Source: an uncultured Pseudomonadales bacterium (lineage in GTDB: Bacteria > Pseudomonadota > Gammaproteobacteria > Pseudomonadales > Azotimanducaceae). From it: a DNA stretch of 64,000 nucleotides. The translations under genes were made by a program, and so were the position numbers. Every line of letters starts with the position of its first letter. Position 1 is the stretch's first letter. The stretch covers positions 1 to 64,000 of the forward strand of contig CAJJAX010000011.1 in assembly GCA_905182155.1 (NCBI GenBank). Reading direction: 5' to 3'. Of this stretch, positions 30,950 to 40,840 are shown piece after piece. The notes beneath the pieces were generated by a model. It searched no databases and was not told the origin of the DNA. It was given only the letters and a program-made list of their open reading frames with translations.

Positions 30950-31660
30950 CTATGGCTTCATTTTTTGAATTTGAATTAATTCGGCAATCCCTTGCTCTGC
31001 AAATTGAATGATATTATTCATTTCATCTTTTGTAAAAGGCTCTCCTTCAGCGGTCCCTTGAATTTCAATAAAAGCACCCGCCTCCGTCATGACCACATTC
31101 ATATCCGTGTCTGCATTGGCATCTTCAACATATTCCAGGTCCAACATCGGCTGCCCGGCAACCACCCCCACTGAGACCGAGGCAACATGGGTTTTCTCGA
31201 TCACGCTGCTTTTCGGCAACTGATCCAGGGCATCAAACACCGCCACACAAGCGCCCGTGATCGAGGCGGTACGGGTTCCGCCATCGGCCTGGATCACATC
31301 GCAATCCACTTTAATCGTGTACTCACCCATGGTTTCAAGGTTAACCGCGGCCCTTAAGGACCGGCCAATCAAGCGTTGGATCTCTTGGGTTCGCCCAGAC
31401 TGCTTGCCGCGGGCGGCTTCTCGGCCCATCCGCTCATGGGTAGACCGAGGCAGCATACCGTACTCAGCGGTGATCCAACCTTGGCCCTTGCCGCGAAGAA
31501 AAGGCGGCACACCCGACTCCAAAGAGGCGGTACAGATGACTTGGGTGTCGCCGAAGGAGACTAAAACCGAGCCTTCCGCATGCTTATTGTATTGCCTAAC
31601 AATTGAAACCGGCCGCAGCGCATCCAGTTGTCGGTTAAGCGTTCTTATAAATGGAGCCAT
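30950..31660 (-). CDS. rph: Ribonuclease PH, low-GC 3' end
   Basis: Phosphorolytic exoribonuclease that trims tRNA 3' ends. The 236-residue protein has the family core [71 protein letters not shown] and the C-terminal [21 protein letters not shown]. Its last 60 codons are AT-rich (27% GC by count over 30961-31020), forming one block with the start of pyrE, while the N-terminal part has normal GC (57% over 31201-31260). rph-pyrE is a standard operon; yicC diverges upstream. Confidence 0.96.
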   Translation of the reverse strand: MAPFIRTLNRQLDALRPVSIVRQYNKHAEGSVLVSFGDTQVICTASLESGVPPFLRGKGQGWITAEYGMLPRSTHERMGREAARGKQSGRTQEIQRLIGRSLRAAVNLETMGEYTIKVDCDVIQADGGTRTASITGACVAVFDALDQLPKSSVIEKTHVASVSVGVVAGQPMLDLEYVEDANADTDMNVVMTEAGAFIEIQGTAEGEPFTKDEMNNIIQFAEQGIAELIQIQKMKP

Positions 31661-31730
31661 AAATATCCGAAAAGCGAGAGAGGAAAATCCATTATACTGG
31701 CTTGAATCCTATAAGCGAGAATGCAACCCG

Positions 31731-32573
31731 ATGATCCACAGCATGACGGGCTTTGACCTATCCGAATTCGACAACCTGTCTTGGGAACTTCGGTCGGTAA
31801 ACCACCGCTACCTTGAGCTCAATTTCAGATTACCGGAGGACTGTCGCCACCTCGAGGTTGCGCTCAAAGCCTGCGCCAAAGCCCATCTCACTCGAGGCAA
31901 GATCGACTGCACGCTCAGACGAACAACGGCCGTCCAAGCAGGATTCAATCTCGATCAAACGTTAATCCAAAGCCTTTTAAGCGCAATTAAAACCGTAGAG
32001 ACTAGCAGCCAACGCGCTTTCGACATCAATGGTCTTGACCTGTTGAAGTGGCCAGGCGTCCTGTCGAGCGAAGTGCCTCAAAGTGATGACGACGACATCT
32101 TGATGCATTTTAACACCGCCCTCGATCGCTTTTGCCAAACCCGCGGACGCGAGGGCGATGCCACCAAGATTGCCATTTTAGAAAAGCTAACCCAGTTATC
32201 CCAAACGCTGAATGGACTCAAGCAGGGCACACCCGAAATCATCAAGCGGGCCCAAGCTCGGCTAACAATGCGCGTCGAAGCCTTAGACCTCGCCGCTGAT
32301 TCAGAAAGGATTCATCAAGAAATCGTATTACTCACCAGCAAAGCCGATGTTGATGAGGAAATCGAACGAATTGATGCCCATATAAACGAAGTTCAGCGTT
32401 GCCTTGAAGACGGCGGGCCCGTCGGGCGGCGTCTGGACTTTTTGATGCAGGAGCTCAATCGAGAAGCCAACACCCTGTCTTCGAAGGCCATCGCGGTTGA
32501 GTCCACCTTTGGCGCGGTCGACATGAAGGTCGCCATTGAGCAAATGCGTGAGCAAATCCAAAATCTTGAATAA
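31731..32573 (+). CDS. yicC: YicC family endoribonuclease
   Basis: YicC/YloC family, shown in E. coli and Bacillus relatives to be an endoribonuclease acting on small RNAs and mRNAs. I use ATG 31731 (MIHSMTGFDLSEFDNLSWELRSVNHRYLEL), which matches the family start; the open frame reaches back to 31257 but that part is antisense to rph. The 280 residues include FRLPEDCRHLE and the C-terminal core DVDEEIERIDAHINEV, then GGPVGRRLDFLMQELNREAN and TLSSKA. It is divergent from rph and precedes gmk, the standard order. Confidence 0.95.
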   Translation: MIHSMTGFDLSEFDNLSWELRSVNHRYLELNFRLPEDCRHLEVALKACAKAHLTRGKIDCTLRRTTAVQAGFNLDQTLIQSLLSAIKTVETSSQRAFDINGLDLLKWPGVLSSEVPQSDDDDILMHFNTALDRFCQTRGREGDATKIAILEKLTQLSQTLNGLKQGTPEIIKRAQARLTMRVEALDLAADSERIHQEIVLLTSKADVDEEIERIDAHINEVQRCLEDGGPVGRRLDFLMQELNREANTLSSKAIAVESTFGAVDMKVAIEQMREQIQNLE

Positions 32574-32669
32574 CCAGGCGTCTTGCCAAGTTTGGTTTCG
32601 TTTGCAAGACCGAGTCCCTTCTTTTAGTATCTCGGCCTCTAACCAATCGCGTATAAGTCACTGGCGGCT

Positions 32670-33308
32670 ATGACAACCAAACCGAATATCATCCGGGGCC
32701 AGGTTTTTGTAATCGCGGCCGCATCCGGCACCGGTAAAACAAGCCTGGTCAGCGCCCTCCTGGCGGCAAGCCCCAGCGCCGCAGTCAGCATCTCTCACAC
32801 CACACGGGCGCAACGGCCCAACGAGCAAGATGGTATTAATTACTTTTTTGTGGATCGCGCGCGCTTTGCAGACCTCATAAAGCAAGGGCTCTTTGTTGAA
32901 CATGCCGCGGTCTTTGGCAACCTTTACGGCACCAGCACCGAGGAGGTGGAACGAATCATCAGTACGGGCAAACAGCTCATTCTTGAAATTGATTGGCAAG
33001 GCGCCCAGCAGGTTAAAGCAAAATTACCCGAAGCCAACCTCATATTCATCCTACCGCCAACCCTTGAAACGCTGAAAACCCGTTTATTGGGTCGCGGCCA
33101 AGATGATCTCAAAACCGTCGAGCAACGCTTTAAAGGGGCTCGTGATGAAATCGCGCAATATCACACCTTCGATTACCTCATTGTTAATGACGATTTTCAG
33201 GTTGCGCTCAGCCAACTCAGCGCCATTGTCTTTGAAGACTCAACGCCTTACGAAATAAAGACCCAAGCCACCTTGCACGCTGAACTGATCAAGACGCTCA
33301 CGGCCTAA
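32670..33308 (+). CDS. gmk: Guanylate kinase
   Basis: Phosphorylates GMP to GDP. The 212-residue protein has the P-loop AAASGTGKTSLVSALL (residues 14-29), the GMP-binding TTRAQRPNEQDGINYFFV, EHAAVFGNLYGTS, LILEIDWQGAQQVK and FILPPTLETLKTRLLGRG with DYLIVNDDF. Frame intact. Followed by rpoZ and spoT, the conserved gmk-rpoZ-spoT set that couples guanine nucleotide supply with ppGpp control. A weak stem (GTCTTGC/GCAAGAC) lies between yicC and gmk at 32580-32610. Confidence 0.98.
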   Translation: MTTKPNIIRGQVFVIAAASGTGKTSLVSALLAASPSAAVSISHTTRAQRPNEQDGINYFFVDRARFADLIKQGLFVEHAAVFGNLYGTSTEEVERIISTGKQLILEIDWQGAQQVKAKLPEANLIFILPPTLETLKTRLLGRGQDDLKTVEQRFKGARDEIAQYHTFDYLIVNDDFQVALSQLSAIVFEDSTPYEIKTQATLHAELIKTLTA

Positions 33309-33422
33309 AGCCCCGCGACGCGGCTACTTGCCTGCTTGCAGCTTTGGCGATAAACTGCGCGGCCCAAGTTGTCGTTGCGCGTCATAATCCCGCGCCAAGG
33401 CATGCCCATCAAGGAGAACACC

Positions 33423-33701
33423 ATGGCTCGAGTCACTGTTGAAGACTGTTTAGAAAACGTAGACAACCGTTTCGAGCTTGTCATGGTCGCAAGCAAACGA
33501 GCTCGACAAATTGCAACCGAAGGCAAAGACCCTTTGGTTCCTATTGAGAACGATAAGCCCACGGTCATTGCCTTACGTGAGATTGCTGAGGGCTTGGTCG
33601 GACCTGAGATATTGCTGCAAAAGCCTCGAGAAGAGTTCGAGCCCATGAGCATGGATCTTTTAGCTGAAACCTTCGAAAAAGACCCAACCCCAGAATTCTA
33701 A
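33423..33701 (+). CDS. rpoZ: RNA polymerase omega subunit
   Basis: Smallest core RNA polymerase subunit; helps assembly and forms one ppGpp site. The 92-residue product starts at ATG 33423, 7 nt after AAGGAG, a strong ribosome-binding site. It has [31 protein letters not shown] and [15 protein letters not shown], then the acidic C-terminal tail. An in-frame start at 33369 would lack that ribosome-binding site. Between gmk and spoT as in E. coli. Confidence 0.98.
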   Translation: MARVTVEDCLENVDNRFELVMVASKRARQIATEGKDPLVPIENDKPTVIALREIAEGLVGPEILLQKPREEFEPMSMDLLAETFEKDPTPEF

Positions 33702-33803
33702 TGCCGCCTGCAACTGGGGGCTGATCCAGGCCCACCAGTATTTTTTCTCAAGTAATACGAACGCTTGCATCCTATTTTGGGCAATCGTTGGTATAGTCTG
33801 TTG

Positions 33804-35915
33804 ATGCAAACCATCGATACCTTCGCAAGCCAATTGGCAGACTATTTAGCGCCAAATCAGATCGATCAAGTGGTCCGCGCCTACAACTTTGCTGAAGTGG
33901 CCCACACCGGCCAAGTGCGAAAATCTGGTGAAGCCTATATTTTTCATCCAATTGCTGTAGCTAATATATTAACCGAAATGCGCATGGACCATCAGTGTCT
34001 GATGGCAGCTTTATTGCATGATGTGCTTGAAGACACTGGCGTTGCCAAGGATCAACTCGGCGCAGAGTTTGACGAGCAGGTCGCTGAATTAGTCGATGGT
34101 GTCAGCAAACTCAGCAGCATGTTCCAATCAAGAGCGGAAGCCCAGGCTGAAAATTTCCAAAAAATGACCCTGGCGATGGCCAAGGACATCCGGGTGATCT
34201 TGGTTAAGCTTGCCGATCGTCTCCACAACATGAGAACCCTAGGACATTTGGACGGCGACAAACGTCGCCGCATCGCCAAAGAAACCCTCGAGATTTATGC
34301 GCCCATCGCCCTACGCTTGGGCATGAATACCATCCGCATCGAATTTGAAGAACTTGGCTTTCGAGCGCTCTACCCGCTGCGATCCAGCATGATCGAAAAA
34401 GCCGTTCGTCGGGCCCGCGGAAATCGAAAAGAAGTGGTGGGTAAAATTTTGAAATCAATCGAACACTGCCTTGCTCAGGATGAACTGGGGGCGCGGGTGA
34501 TTGGTCGTCAAAAACACCTTTACAGCATCTACGACAAAATGCGGGCAAAGCGAAAGTCGTTTACAGAAATCATGGACGTCTATGCGTTCCGAATCATCGT
34601 GAAAGATGTTGATACCTGTTACCGAACGCTGGGGGCGGTTCACAATTTGTATAAACCCGTCGCGGGTCGGTTTAAAGACTACATCGCGATCCCCAAGGCA
34701 AATGGTTACCAATCCTTGCACACCACCTTGTTCGGAATGCACGGCTTACCAATCGAAATTCAGATTCGAACCGAAGAGATGGAACGATTCGCCAACCAAG
34801 GCATTGCAGGCCATTGGCTTTATAAGAGCCAAGATGACTCGGCATCAACCGGGCACAAGCGCGCGCGCGAATGGATGCAAGGCCTGCTTGAACTCCAGCA
34901 AAGCGCGGGCAACTCTTTGGAGTTTATCGAAAACGTTAAAATCGACCTGTTCCCAGATGAGGTCTATATTTTCAGTCCTTTGGGCGAGATTTACGAGCTG
35001 CCGCAGGGGTCAACCCCGATTGACTTCGCTTATGCCGTACACACAGACATCGGCAGTTCTTGCGTTGCTTGCCGAATTGATCGACGTCTAGCGCCCCTCA
35101 GCACCGCGCTTGAAAGCGGCCAGACCGTCGAAATTATCAGAGCGTCAGGCGCCTTACCCAACCCAGCCTGGCTCAGTTTTGTGGTCACCGGGAAAGCCAG
35201 AAGCGGCATTCGTGGCGCCCTAAAAATGCAACAGTTAAACGAGTCGATTGTCTTAGGAAGGCGCCTGATTGACCGGGCACTCAGCAACCTCAATTCAAGA
35301 ATGAACCTTGTGCCGCCGGACAATATCAAACAGGTTTTAGCCAAAGCCAAGCTCAGCCATTTAGATGATCTGCTGGCCGAAGTCGGACTCGGCAACCAAA
35401 TGGCGAGCGTGGTTGCGCGCCGACTGCTCGAAAATCAATTGGATTTAACCGAGCTGCAAACCCACGACATTGGCCCTTTATCCATTAAAGGCACCGAAGG
35501 GTTGGTGGTGACCTATGCCCGATGCTGTCGTCCGATTCCCGGTGACCCCATCATTGGTCATATCAGTGCCGGTCGCGGCATCGTGATTCATTTGGAATCC
35601 TGCAAAAACATGAGCGAACTGCGCGACAAAAACGAAGAGATCATGTCGGTGCGCTGGGAAGACCATCTCGATCAAGAATTTGCCGTGGAGCTTCGGGTGG
35701 AACTTGAGCACGAAAAAGGGCTGATCGCGGTTTTAGCCTCAACCATCACCAGCAGTCAGGCCAATATTGACCGAATCAGTATTTTAGAGCGCGATGCGCG
35801 TCTGGCGACGGTGAACCTCGTCATCAACGTCAAAGATCGCGTGCACCTTGCTCGGGTCATTCGCAAAGTTCGGCACCTTCACAACATTAATAAAATCGTT
35901 CGCGTTCGAAGTTGA
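33804..35915 (+). CDS. spoT: Bifunctional (p)ppGpp synthetase/hydrolase
   Basis: Controls the stringent-response alarmone. ATG 33804 (MQTIDTFASQLADYLAPNQ) gives about 703 residues, the normal size. The hydrolase domain shows HTGQVRKSGEAYIFHPIAVA, ALLHDVLEDTG with the HD pair, and LVKLADRLHNMRTLG. The synthetase domain has RQKHLYSIYDKM, DVYAFRIIV and GRFKDYIAIPKANGYQSLHT. Then come the TGS domain (DEVYIFSPLGEIYELPQGSTPIDFAYAVHTDIG), a zinc-finger region with YARCCRPIPGDPIIGH, and a C-terminal ACT domain. An extended -10 (TGGTATAGT) lies just upstream near 33789. Its stop overlaps the ridA start by one base. Confidence 0.97.
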   Translation: MQTIDTFASQLADYLAPNQIDQVVRAYNFAEVAHTGQVRKSGEAYIFHPIAVANILTEMRMDHQCLMAALLHDVLEDTGVAKDQLGAEFDEQVAELVDGVSKLSSMFQSRAEAQAENFQKMTLAMAKDIRVILVKLADRLHNMRTLGHLDGDKRRRIAKETLEIYAPIALRLGMNTIRIEFEELGFRALYPLRSSMIEKAVRRARGNRKEVVGKILKSIEHCLAQDELGARVIGRQKHLYSIYDKMRAKRKSFTEIMDVYAFRIIVKDVDTCYRTLGAVHNLYKPVAGRFKDYIAIPKANGYQSLHTTLFGMHGLPIEIQIRTEEMERFANQGIAGHWLYKSQDDSASTGHKRAREWMQGLLELQQSAGNSLEFIENVKIDLFPDEVYIFSPLGEIYELPQGSTPIDFAYAVHTDIGSSCVACRIDRRLAPLSTALESGQTVEIIRASGALPNPAWLSFVVTGKARSGIRGALKMQQLNESIVLGRRLIDRALSNLNSRMNLVPPDNIKQVLAKAKLSHLDDLLAEVGLGNQMASVVARRLLENQLDLTELQTHDIGPLSIKGTEGLVVTYARCCRPIPGDPIIGHISAGRGIVIHLESCKNMSELRDKNEEIMSVRWEDHLDQEFAVELRVELEHEKGLIAVLASTITSSQANIDRISILERDARLATVNLVINVKDRVHLARVIRKVRHLHNINKIVRVRS

Positions 35916-36313
35916 TGGCAACGAAACCCCTTCAAAGCGTGCACACCGATCAGGCACCGGCCGCAATTGGTCCTTATTCTCAAGGCATGCGCTTGGGCGA
36001 TCTTGTTTTTATCAGCGGCCAATTGGGCCTCGACCCTACCACGGGCCTGCTCGTTGGTGAGGATATCGCATCACAAACCCGGCAGATCCTCACCAACCTC
36101 GCAAGTATCGGCAAGGCCGCGGCGGATGGGCCAAGCCAGTTCCTCAAATTAACCCTTTACCTTACAGATCTCGCGGACTTCGAAATCGTTAACACCCTGC
36201 TTAGCGAAACCCTGACCGAGCCGTTTCCTGCTCGTGCGACGGTCGGCGTTGCCGCCTTACCCAAAGGGGCTGCCATCGAGATTGACGCCATTATGGCCTG
36301 CTCGAATGGCTGA
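35915..36313 (+). CDS. ridA: Enamine/imine deaminase RidA
   Basis: Hydrolyses reactive 2-aminoacrylate and related enamines made by PLP enzymes. From ATG 35915 the product is 132 residues with the family pattern APAAIGPYSQGMRLGDLVFISGQLGLDPTTG, LKLTLYLTDLADF and PARATVGVAALPKGAAIEIDAI, including the conserved Arg that binds the carboxylate. The position after spoT and before recG is standard in gammaproteobacteria. It overlaps the recG start by 8 nt. Confidence 0.97.
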   Translation: MATKPLQSVHTDQAPAAIGPYSQGMRLGDLVFISGQLGLDPTTGLLVGEDIASQTRQILTNLASIGKAAADGPSQFLKLTLYLTDLADFEIVNTLLSETLTEPFPARATVGVAALPKGAAIEIDAIMACSNG

Positions 36314-38366
36314 TGCCTTGGGGCAGATCAGTATTGGGGAGCTCAAAGGCATCGGCCCCGCACAAAGCCAGAAGCTCAGTCGCCTGAACCTCTACACGCT
36401 ACAAGACTTGATGCTGCATTTGCCGCACCGATACGAAGACCGAACCCGGGTCACGCCCATTGTTTATTTGGCGCCCGACCATGGCGCCGTGATCGAAGGG
36501 GATGTGGTGCACACCCAGATACAATTTGGCAGGCGGCGCAGTCTAATTGTGACGTTACGGGACGAAACCGGACAAATCGCGATTCGTTTCTTTCATTTCT
36601 CCAAAGCCCAGCAAAAGAGCCTGGAACACCATCGTCGAATTCGTTGCTATGGCGTGCCCCGCCGCGGCGCGACCGGGCTTGAGTTCTACCATCCCCAATA
36701 TACCAATGCTTTAGAAGAACCGCTGGCGAAAACGCTCACGCCGGTGTATCCCATTACCGAGGGGGTTTCGCAAAACCTTCTGCGAAAAATAATTCAGCAA
36801 GGATTAAAGCGCCCGGATCTTGCCCTAGGACTTCCTAGCTTACTGCCAAACCCAGACTATCCCGATTTAATGGATTGCCTAAAGTACGTGCACGCGCCGC
36901 CCCAGGACGCTGATGTGCCGCGCTTAATGACCGGACTCGACCCCCACCAACGGGCGTTGGCCCTGGAAGAGCTCACGGCCCATCAATTGGGCTTGGTGAA
37001 GCTCAAAAGCCAGCTGAGTCAGCGTCAAGCGCCAGCACTCGTTGCCGACCCAGCGCTCGTCACTGCGTTGAACGAACGCCTAGGATTTCAGTTAACCCAA
37101 GCCCAGCATCGAGTGATCGAAGAAATAAACCAAGACCTGGGCAAAGCAACCCCAATGCTGCGCCTGGTTCAGGGCGATGTCGGTTCTGGCAAGACGGTGG
37201 TTGCCGCCATGGCGGCACTGGTTGCGCTCACCGCCGGTCATCAAGTGGCCTTAATGGCGCCAACCGAGATTTTGGCAGAACAACATAACCGATCTTTTTC
37301 AGACTGGCTTGTGCCTCTGGGATTCGCGCCCGTTCTCTTGACCGGCAGCATGAAGGCAAGCCTTAAAAAGCAGCACTTGGCGGATTTGGAATCCGGGTCT
37401 ATTCGATTGCTCATCGGAACCCACGCGCTGTTTCAAGAGGGCGTGTTGTTCGAGCGCCTCGGCTTGATCATTATCGATGAGCAACATCGTTTCGGGGTTA
37501 ACCAACGGATGGCCCTTCGAGATAAGGGTCGCAACAACCAAACCACCCCTCATCAGCTGATCATGACGGCAACGCCAATACCCAGAACCCTCACCATGAC
37601 GCTCTATGCGAGTATGGATTGTTCGGTAATCGATGAGCTGCCCCCCGGACGATCACCCGTGCAAACCAGTGTGCTGGCCAACGCCAAACGCGAGGCCGTG
37701 ATGACCCGCCTTGAAGCCGCCTGCCAAATGGGCGCCCAGGCCTATTGGGTCTGCACCCTGATCGAAGCCTCTGAGGTACTCAATGCCCAAGCGGCAGAGG
37801 CCGTCTTAGCTGAGCTGAGCGCTGCGCTGCCGTCCATTCACATCGCGCTGATTCATGGGAGAATGTCGAACCCTGAGAAATCCGCGATCATGGCGCGATT
37901 CAAAGCGGGCGAGATTCAGATCTTGGTCGCCACCACCGTCATCGAAGTGGGCGTCGATGTGCCCAACGCCAACTTCATGGTGATCGAAAATTCAGAGCGC
38001 CTGGGGCTGACCCAATTGCACCAGCTCCGAGGCCGGGTTGGCCGCGGCGAACAGCAGAGTTATTGCTTGCTGCTTTATCAACCGCCATTGGGGCCTTTAA
38101 GCAAGCAACGCCTTGCTGTGCTTCGGGATTCGCAAGATGGCTTTTATATCGCAGAGCAGGATCTCGCCATTCGGGGCCCAGGGGACATTCTTGGCGAGCG
38201 GCAATCCGGTGAGATTGTATTTAAGATTGCCGACCTTGGCCGAGATGGGGACTTACTGCCGACGGCCAACCTCCTGGCAAATCGAATCGCCCAAAGTTCA
38301 GAGGCTACCACTCAGGCTTTGATGAAACGCTGGATCGGGGCTGTTGAGCGTTACCAACAGGCCTAA
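36306..38366 (+). CDS. recG: ATP-dependent DNA helicase RecG
   Basis: Branch-migrating helicase that regresses stalled forks. ATG 36306 (MADALGQISIGELKGIGPAQ) gives 686 residues, close to 693 in E. coli; the open frame extends upstream into ridA. The wedge domain is N-terminal (LHLPHRYEDRT). Helicase motifs follow: I GDVGSGKTVVAAMA, Ia LMAPTEILAEQH, Ib IGTHALFQEGV, II IDEQHRFGVNQR, III MTATPIPRTL, V VATTVIEVGVDVPNA and VI QLRGRVGRGEQQSYC. The C-terminal ARGPG-like part is LAIRGPGDILGERQSG. Its stop overlaps the convergent symporter stop. Confidence 0.97.
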   Translation: MADALGQISIGELKGIGPAQSQKLSRLNLYTLQDLMLHLPHRYEDRTRVTPIVYLAPDHGAVIEGDVVHTQIQFGRRRSLIVTLRDETGQIAIRFFHFSKAQQKSLEHHRRIRCYGVPRRGATGLEFYHPQYTNALEEPLAKTLTPVYPITEGVSQNLLRKIIQQGLKRPDLALGLPSLLPNPDYPDLMDCLKYVHAPPQDADVPRLMTGLDPHQRALALEELTAHQLGLVKLKSQLSQRQAPALVADPALVTALNERLGFQLTQAQHRVIEEINQDLGKATPMLRLVQGDVGSGKTVVAAMAALVALTAGHQVALMAPTEILAEQHNRSFSDWLVPLGFAPVLLTGSMKASLKKQHLADLESGSIRLLIGTHALFQEGVLFERLGLIIIDEQHRFGVNQRMALRDKGRNNQTTPHQLIMTATPIPRTLTMTLYASMDCSVIDELPPGRSPVQTSVLANAKREAVMTRLEAACQMGAQAYWVCTLIEASEVLNAQAAEAVLAELSAALPSIHIALIHGRMSNPEKSAIMARFKAGEIQILVATTVIEVGVDVPNANFMVIENSERLGLTQLHQLRGRVGRGEQQSYCLLLYQPPLGPLSKQRLAVLRDSQDGFYIAEQDLAIRGPGDILGERQSGEIVFKIADLGRDGDLLPTANLLANRIAQSSEATTQALMKRWIGAVERYQQA

Positions 38367-39648
38367 GACGCGTTGCTTGCAACCGGCGCTTTGGGGGTCT
38401 CTTGCGCAAAAACAGTGTCGTCAAAATCGCCTTCCGAACGGGCGGACGATGCTCGCGATCGTTGCGTCACCCACCACATTCACAACCGTTCGAGACATAT
38501 CAAGCAGTCGGTCAACCCCAATGATCAGGGCAATGCCCTCAACGGGCAGGCCCACTTGCGACAGCACTAAGGCAAGCGTAATCAAACCCACGCCGGGAAC
38601 ACCCGCTGTACCAATCGACGCCATGGTTGCGGTTAAAATGACCATAAGATAACCGCCCAAGCCAATATCAATATTATAAGCCTGGGCAATGAAGACCGTG
38701 GCAACCCCTTGCATGATCGCGGTGCCATCCATATTGATGGTCGCCCCCAACGGCACAACAAAACTGCTGATGCTTTTGCTGACACCCAAACGGGTTTCGA
38801 CCGCCTCTAGGGTCACCGGCAGCGTTGCGCCGCTCGACCGAGGTACTAAAGGCAAAGGCCATAACGGGCAGCAGACGTTTGTAAAAAGTCAGTGGGTTGA
38901 CCCCAACGAGAAATCGGATGAGCAGCGAAAAGGTCACCAAAAAATGCAGCCCTAACACCAATAAAACGCAGAAGAAGTAGGTGATTAAATCGTTGATCGC
39001 GCTGTAGCCTAATTTGGCAAACAACGTAATCATCAGGCAGAAAACACCGATTGGTGCGACCTGCATGAGCATCAGCACGAGCTGCATAATGACTTCGTTC
39101 CAGCGGGTCATTGAGGCCCGGATCAGCTCGCCATGGTTACCGGCTCGAGTCATCGCAATGCCCAACAAAATGGCAAAGACAATAATCTGCAGCATATTGC
39201 CGTCGGCTAACGCCTTGACCGGATTACTCGGGAAGATATTAATGATCACTTGGATCAAAGACGGGCTGTCCTTGGCCGCAAAGGTTGTTGCTTCGGCGAG
39301 GTTAACCCCAAGACCCGGGTTGAGCACATTGGCAACCCCGAGGGCAAGCACAATGGCAAGCGCGGTTGTCATGAGATACAACCCAACGGTCTTTAACCCG
39401 ATGGCCCCCATGTTTCGATGCCCCGCGAGATTACCCGCGCCACACACTAAGGAGACGAAAACCAAGGGCACGACCAGTAATTTCAAACTGGCGATAAACA
39501 CCTGTCCGCCAATGTAGAAAAGACCACTGACCAGATAGGTTTCAATGAAACTGTCAGAATCCAAGGCCATGAAGTGGGTCACCGACCCAATCAAGAATCC
39601 TGCAACCATTGCGATCAGAATATTTCGCGTTAGCTTACTTCGATCCAT
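38363..39648 (-). CDS. Na+/H+-dicarboxylate/glutamate symporter (two frameshifts as read)
   Basis: Inner-membrane DAACS transporter that imports C4-dicarboxylates or acidic amino acids. ATG 39648 opens a basic start and about six helices, with LKLLVVPLVFVSLVCGAG. At about 38849 one extra base breaks the invariant STSSSGATLPVT loop; the next frame runs through VPLGATINMDGTAIMQGVATVFIAQ and VGVDRLLDMSRTVVNVVGDA, the second hairpin and cation site. A second break near 38446 is followed by ARSEGDFDDTVFAQE, the normal C-tail, ending at 38363. About 428 residues once joined. Substrate is not certain; DctA- or GltP-like. It converges on recG with a stop overlap. Confidence 0.9.
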
Positions 39649-39671
39649 AGACCACCCTCAGTTCATATTGA

Positions 39672-39839
39672 TTAATCGATCTCAATCATCTCAAAATCTT
39701 CAATATCTACAAAATCCATATGTTCCAGCAAATCATCTTCAGTAACGTTCCAGGCAGTCCCTGCTGCGATCCCTTCGTCAGGTAAACCCTCTTCTTCATC
39801 ATAGATAAAACCACATACAATACATTGCCACTTCTTCAT
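39672..39839 (-). CDS. Rubredoxin-like protein lacking the second cysteine pair
   Basis: The 55-residue product begins MKKWQCIVCGFIYDEEEG, the first rubredoxin knuckle (CxxCG), and continues PDEGIAAGTAW as in normal rubredoxins. It aligns without gaps to the C-terminus DFEMIEI. The second knuckle, normally CPxCG, reads EHMDF: both cysteines are replaced, so a four-cysteine iron site cannot form. GC is 39% by count over 168 bp, lower than the flanks. A real variant or a scrambled consensus are both possible. It lies between the symporter and the divergent ubiA; rubredoxin near ubiA is known in Pseudomonas. Confidence 0.82.
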   Translation of the reverse strand: MKKWQCIVCGFIYDEEEGLPDEGIAAGTAWNVTEDDLLEHMDFVDIEDFEMIEID

Positions 39840-39955
39840 ATCACCGATCTTCTCAATTAATTAAAAAGGTTTGAGGCGGGGGGTAAAATTGTACGCCCTC
39901 AATTTCCTCAGCTGGGTATACTAACGCATTTGAACCGAGACCTGCATATTCTCGC

Positions 39956-40840
39956 ATGACCTTAAACACGCACTATTTGTCCGATCCCCGATTCAAAGCC
40001 CTGCTCGCTGTCGCGCGGCTGGATAAGCCGGTTGGCACGCTCCTACTCCTCTGGCCGACCCTTGCCGCACTTTGGATTGCCGCGGATGGCTGGCCAGGTT
40101 GGCATTTATTGCTGGTCTTTGTGCTTGGTACCTTTTTAACCCGTTCCGCTGGCTGCGTCATCAACGATATTGCGGATCGGAAATTTGATCTCTTTGTTGA
40201 AAGAACCAAAGATCGCCCCTTGGCCACGGGGCTCATCACAGTTCGTGCGGCGCTCGTGTGGATGAGCTTACTGCTGAGTCTGGCGGCCCTGCTCGTTTTA
40301 ACCACCAATGCGGCGACCATTGCGCTCGCCGCCGTCGGGGCATGCTTTGCCGGTGCGTATCCTTTTATGAAACGCGTGACCAACCTCCCGCAATTGGTTC
40401 TAGGGCTCGCCTTCTCGATGGGGATTCCGATGGCATTCACCGCGGTGACAGGTTCACTCAGCGAGGCCGCCGGTCTTTTGTTCCTAGCCAACTTGGTTTG
40501 GGTCGTCGCGTATGACACCGAGTACGCGATGGTAGACCGAGCCGAAGATCTCGTCATTGGTGTGAAATCAACGGCGATTTTATTTGGCGATCTTGATCGA
40601 TTCATCATTGGGGTATTACAGGCTCTTTTCGTGTTACTGCTCTGTTCTGTTGGTAGCCACTTAGACTTCAGCGGCGTGTATCAAGGCCTACTCGCCGTCA
40701 TCGCTGGCTTATTATGTTATCAGCAGTTTCTGATCCGGGATCAAAGCCGCGAGGGCAGCTTTGCCGCCTTTAAGAACAATCAATGGGTTGGGGGCATCTT
40801 GTTCCTGGCCGTTTTAATTGAGTGCGAGGCAATGCTCTGA
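39956..40840 (+). CDS. ubiA: 4-hydroxybenzoate octaprenyltransferase
   Basis: Membrane prenyltransferase that attaches the polyprenyl tail to 4-hydroxybenzoate in ubiquinone synthesis. The 294-residue protein has RLDKPVGTLLLLWPTLAALW, the first Asp motif CVINDIADRKFD and the second YDTEYAMVDRAEDL with about eight hydrophobic helices. A partial -10 (TATACT, 39917-39922) lies upstream. ubiC is not present. Its stop overlaps the start of the TRAP small subunit by one base, so ubiA and the transporter share an operon, an unusual pairing. Confidence 0.97.
   Translation: MTLNTHYLSDPRFKALLAVARLDKPVGTLLLLWPTLAALWIAADGWPGWHLLLVFVLGTFLTRSAGCVINDIADRKFDLFVERTKDRPLATGLITVRAALVWMSLLLSLAALLVLTTNAATIALAAVGACFAGAYPFMKRVTNLPQLVLGLAFSMGIPMAFTAVTGSLSEAAGLLFLANLVWVVAYDTEYAMVDRAEDLVIGVKSTAILFGDLDRFIIGVLQALFVLLLCSVGSHLDFSGVYQGLLAVIAGLLCYQQFLIRDQSREGSFAAFKNNQWVGGILFLAVLIECEAML

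Noticed and set aside
31257-31730. Upstream extension of the yicC frame
   Set aside because: Antisense to rph; the family start is at MIHSMTGFD, 31731.
39014-39517. 167-codon plus-strand frame
   Set aside because: Shadow of the dicarboxylate symporter on the opposite strand.
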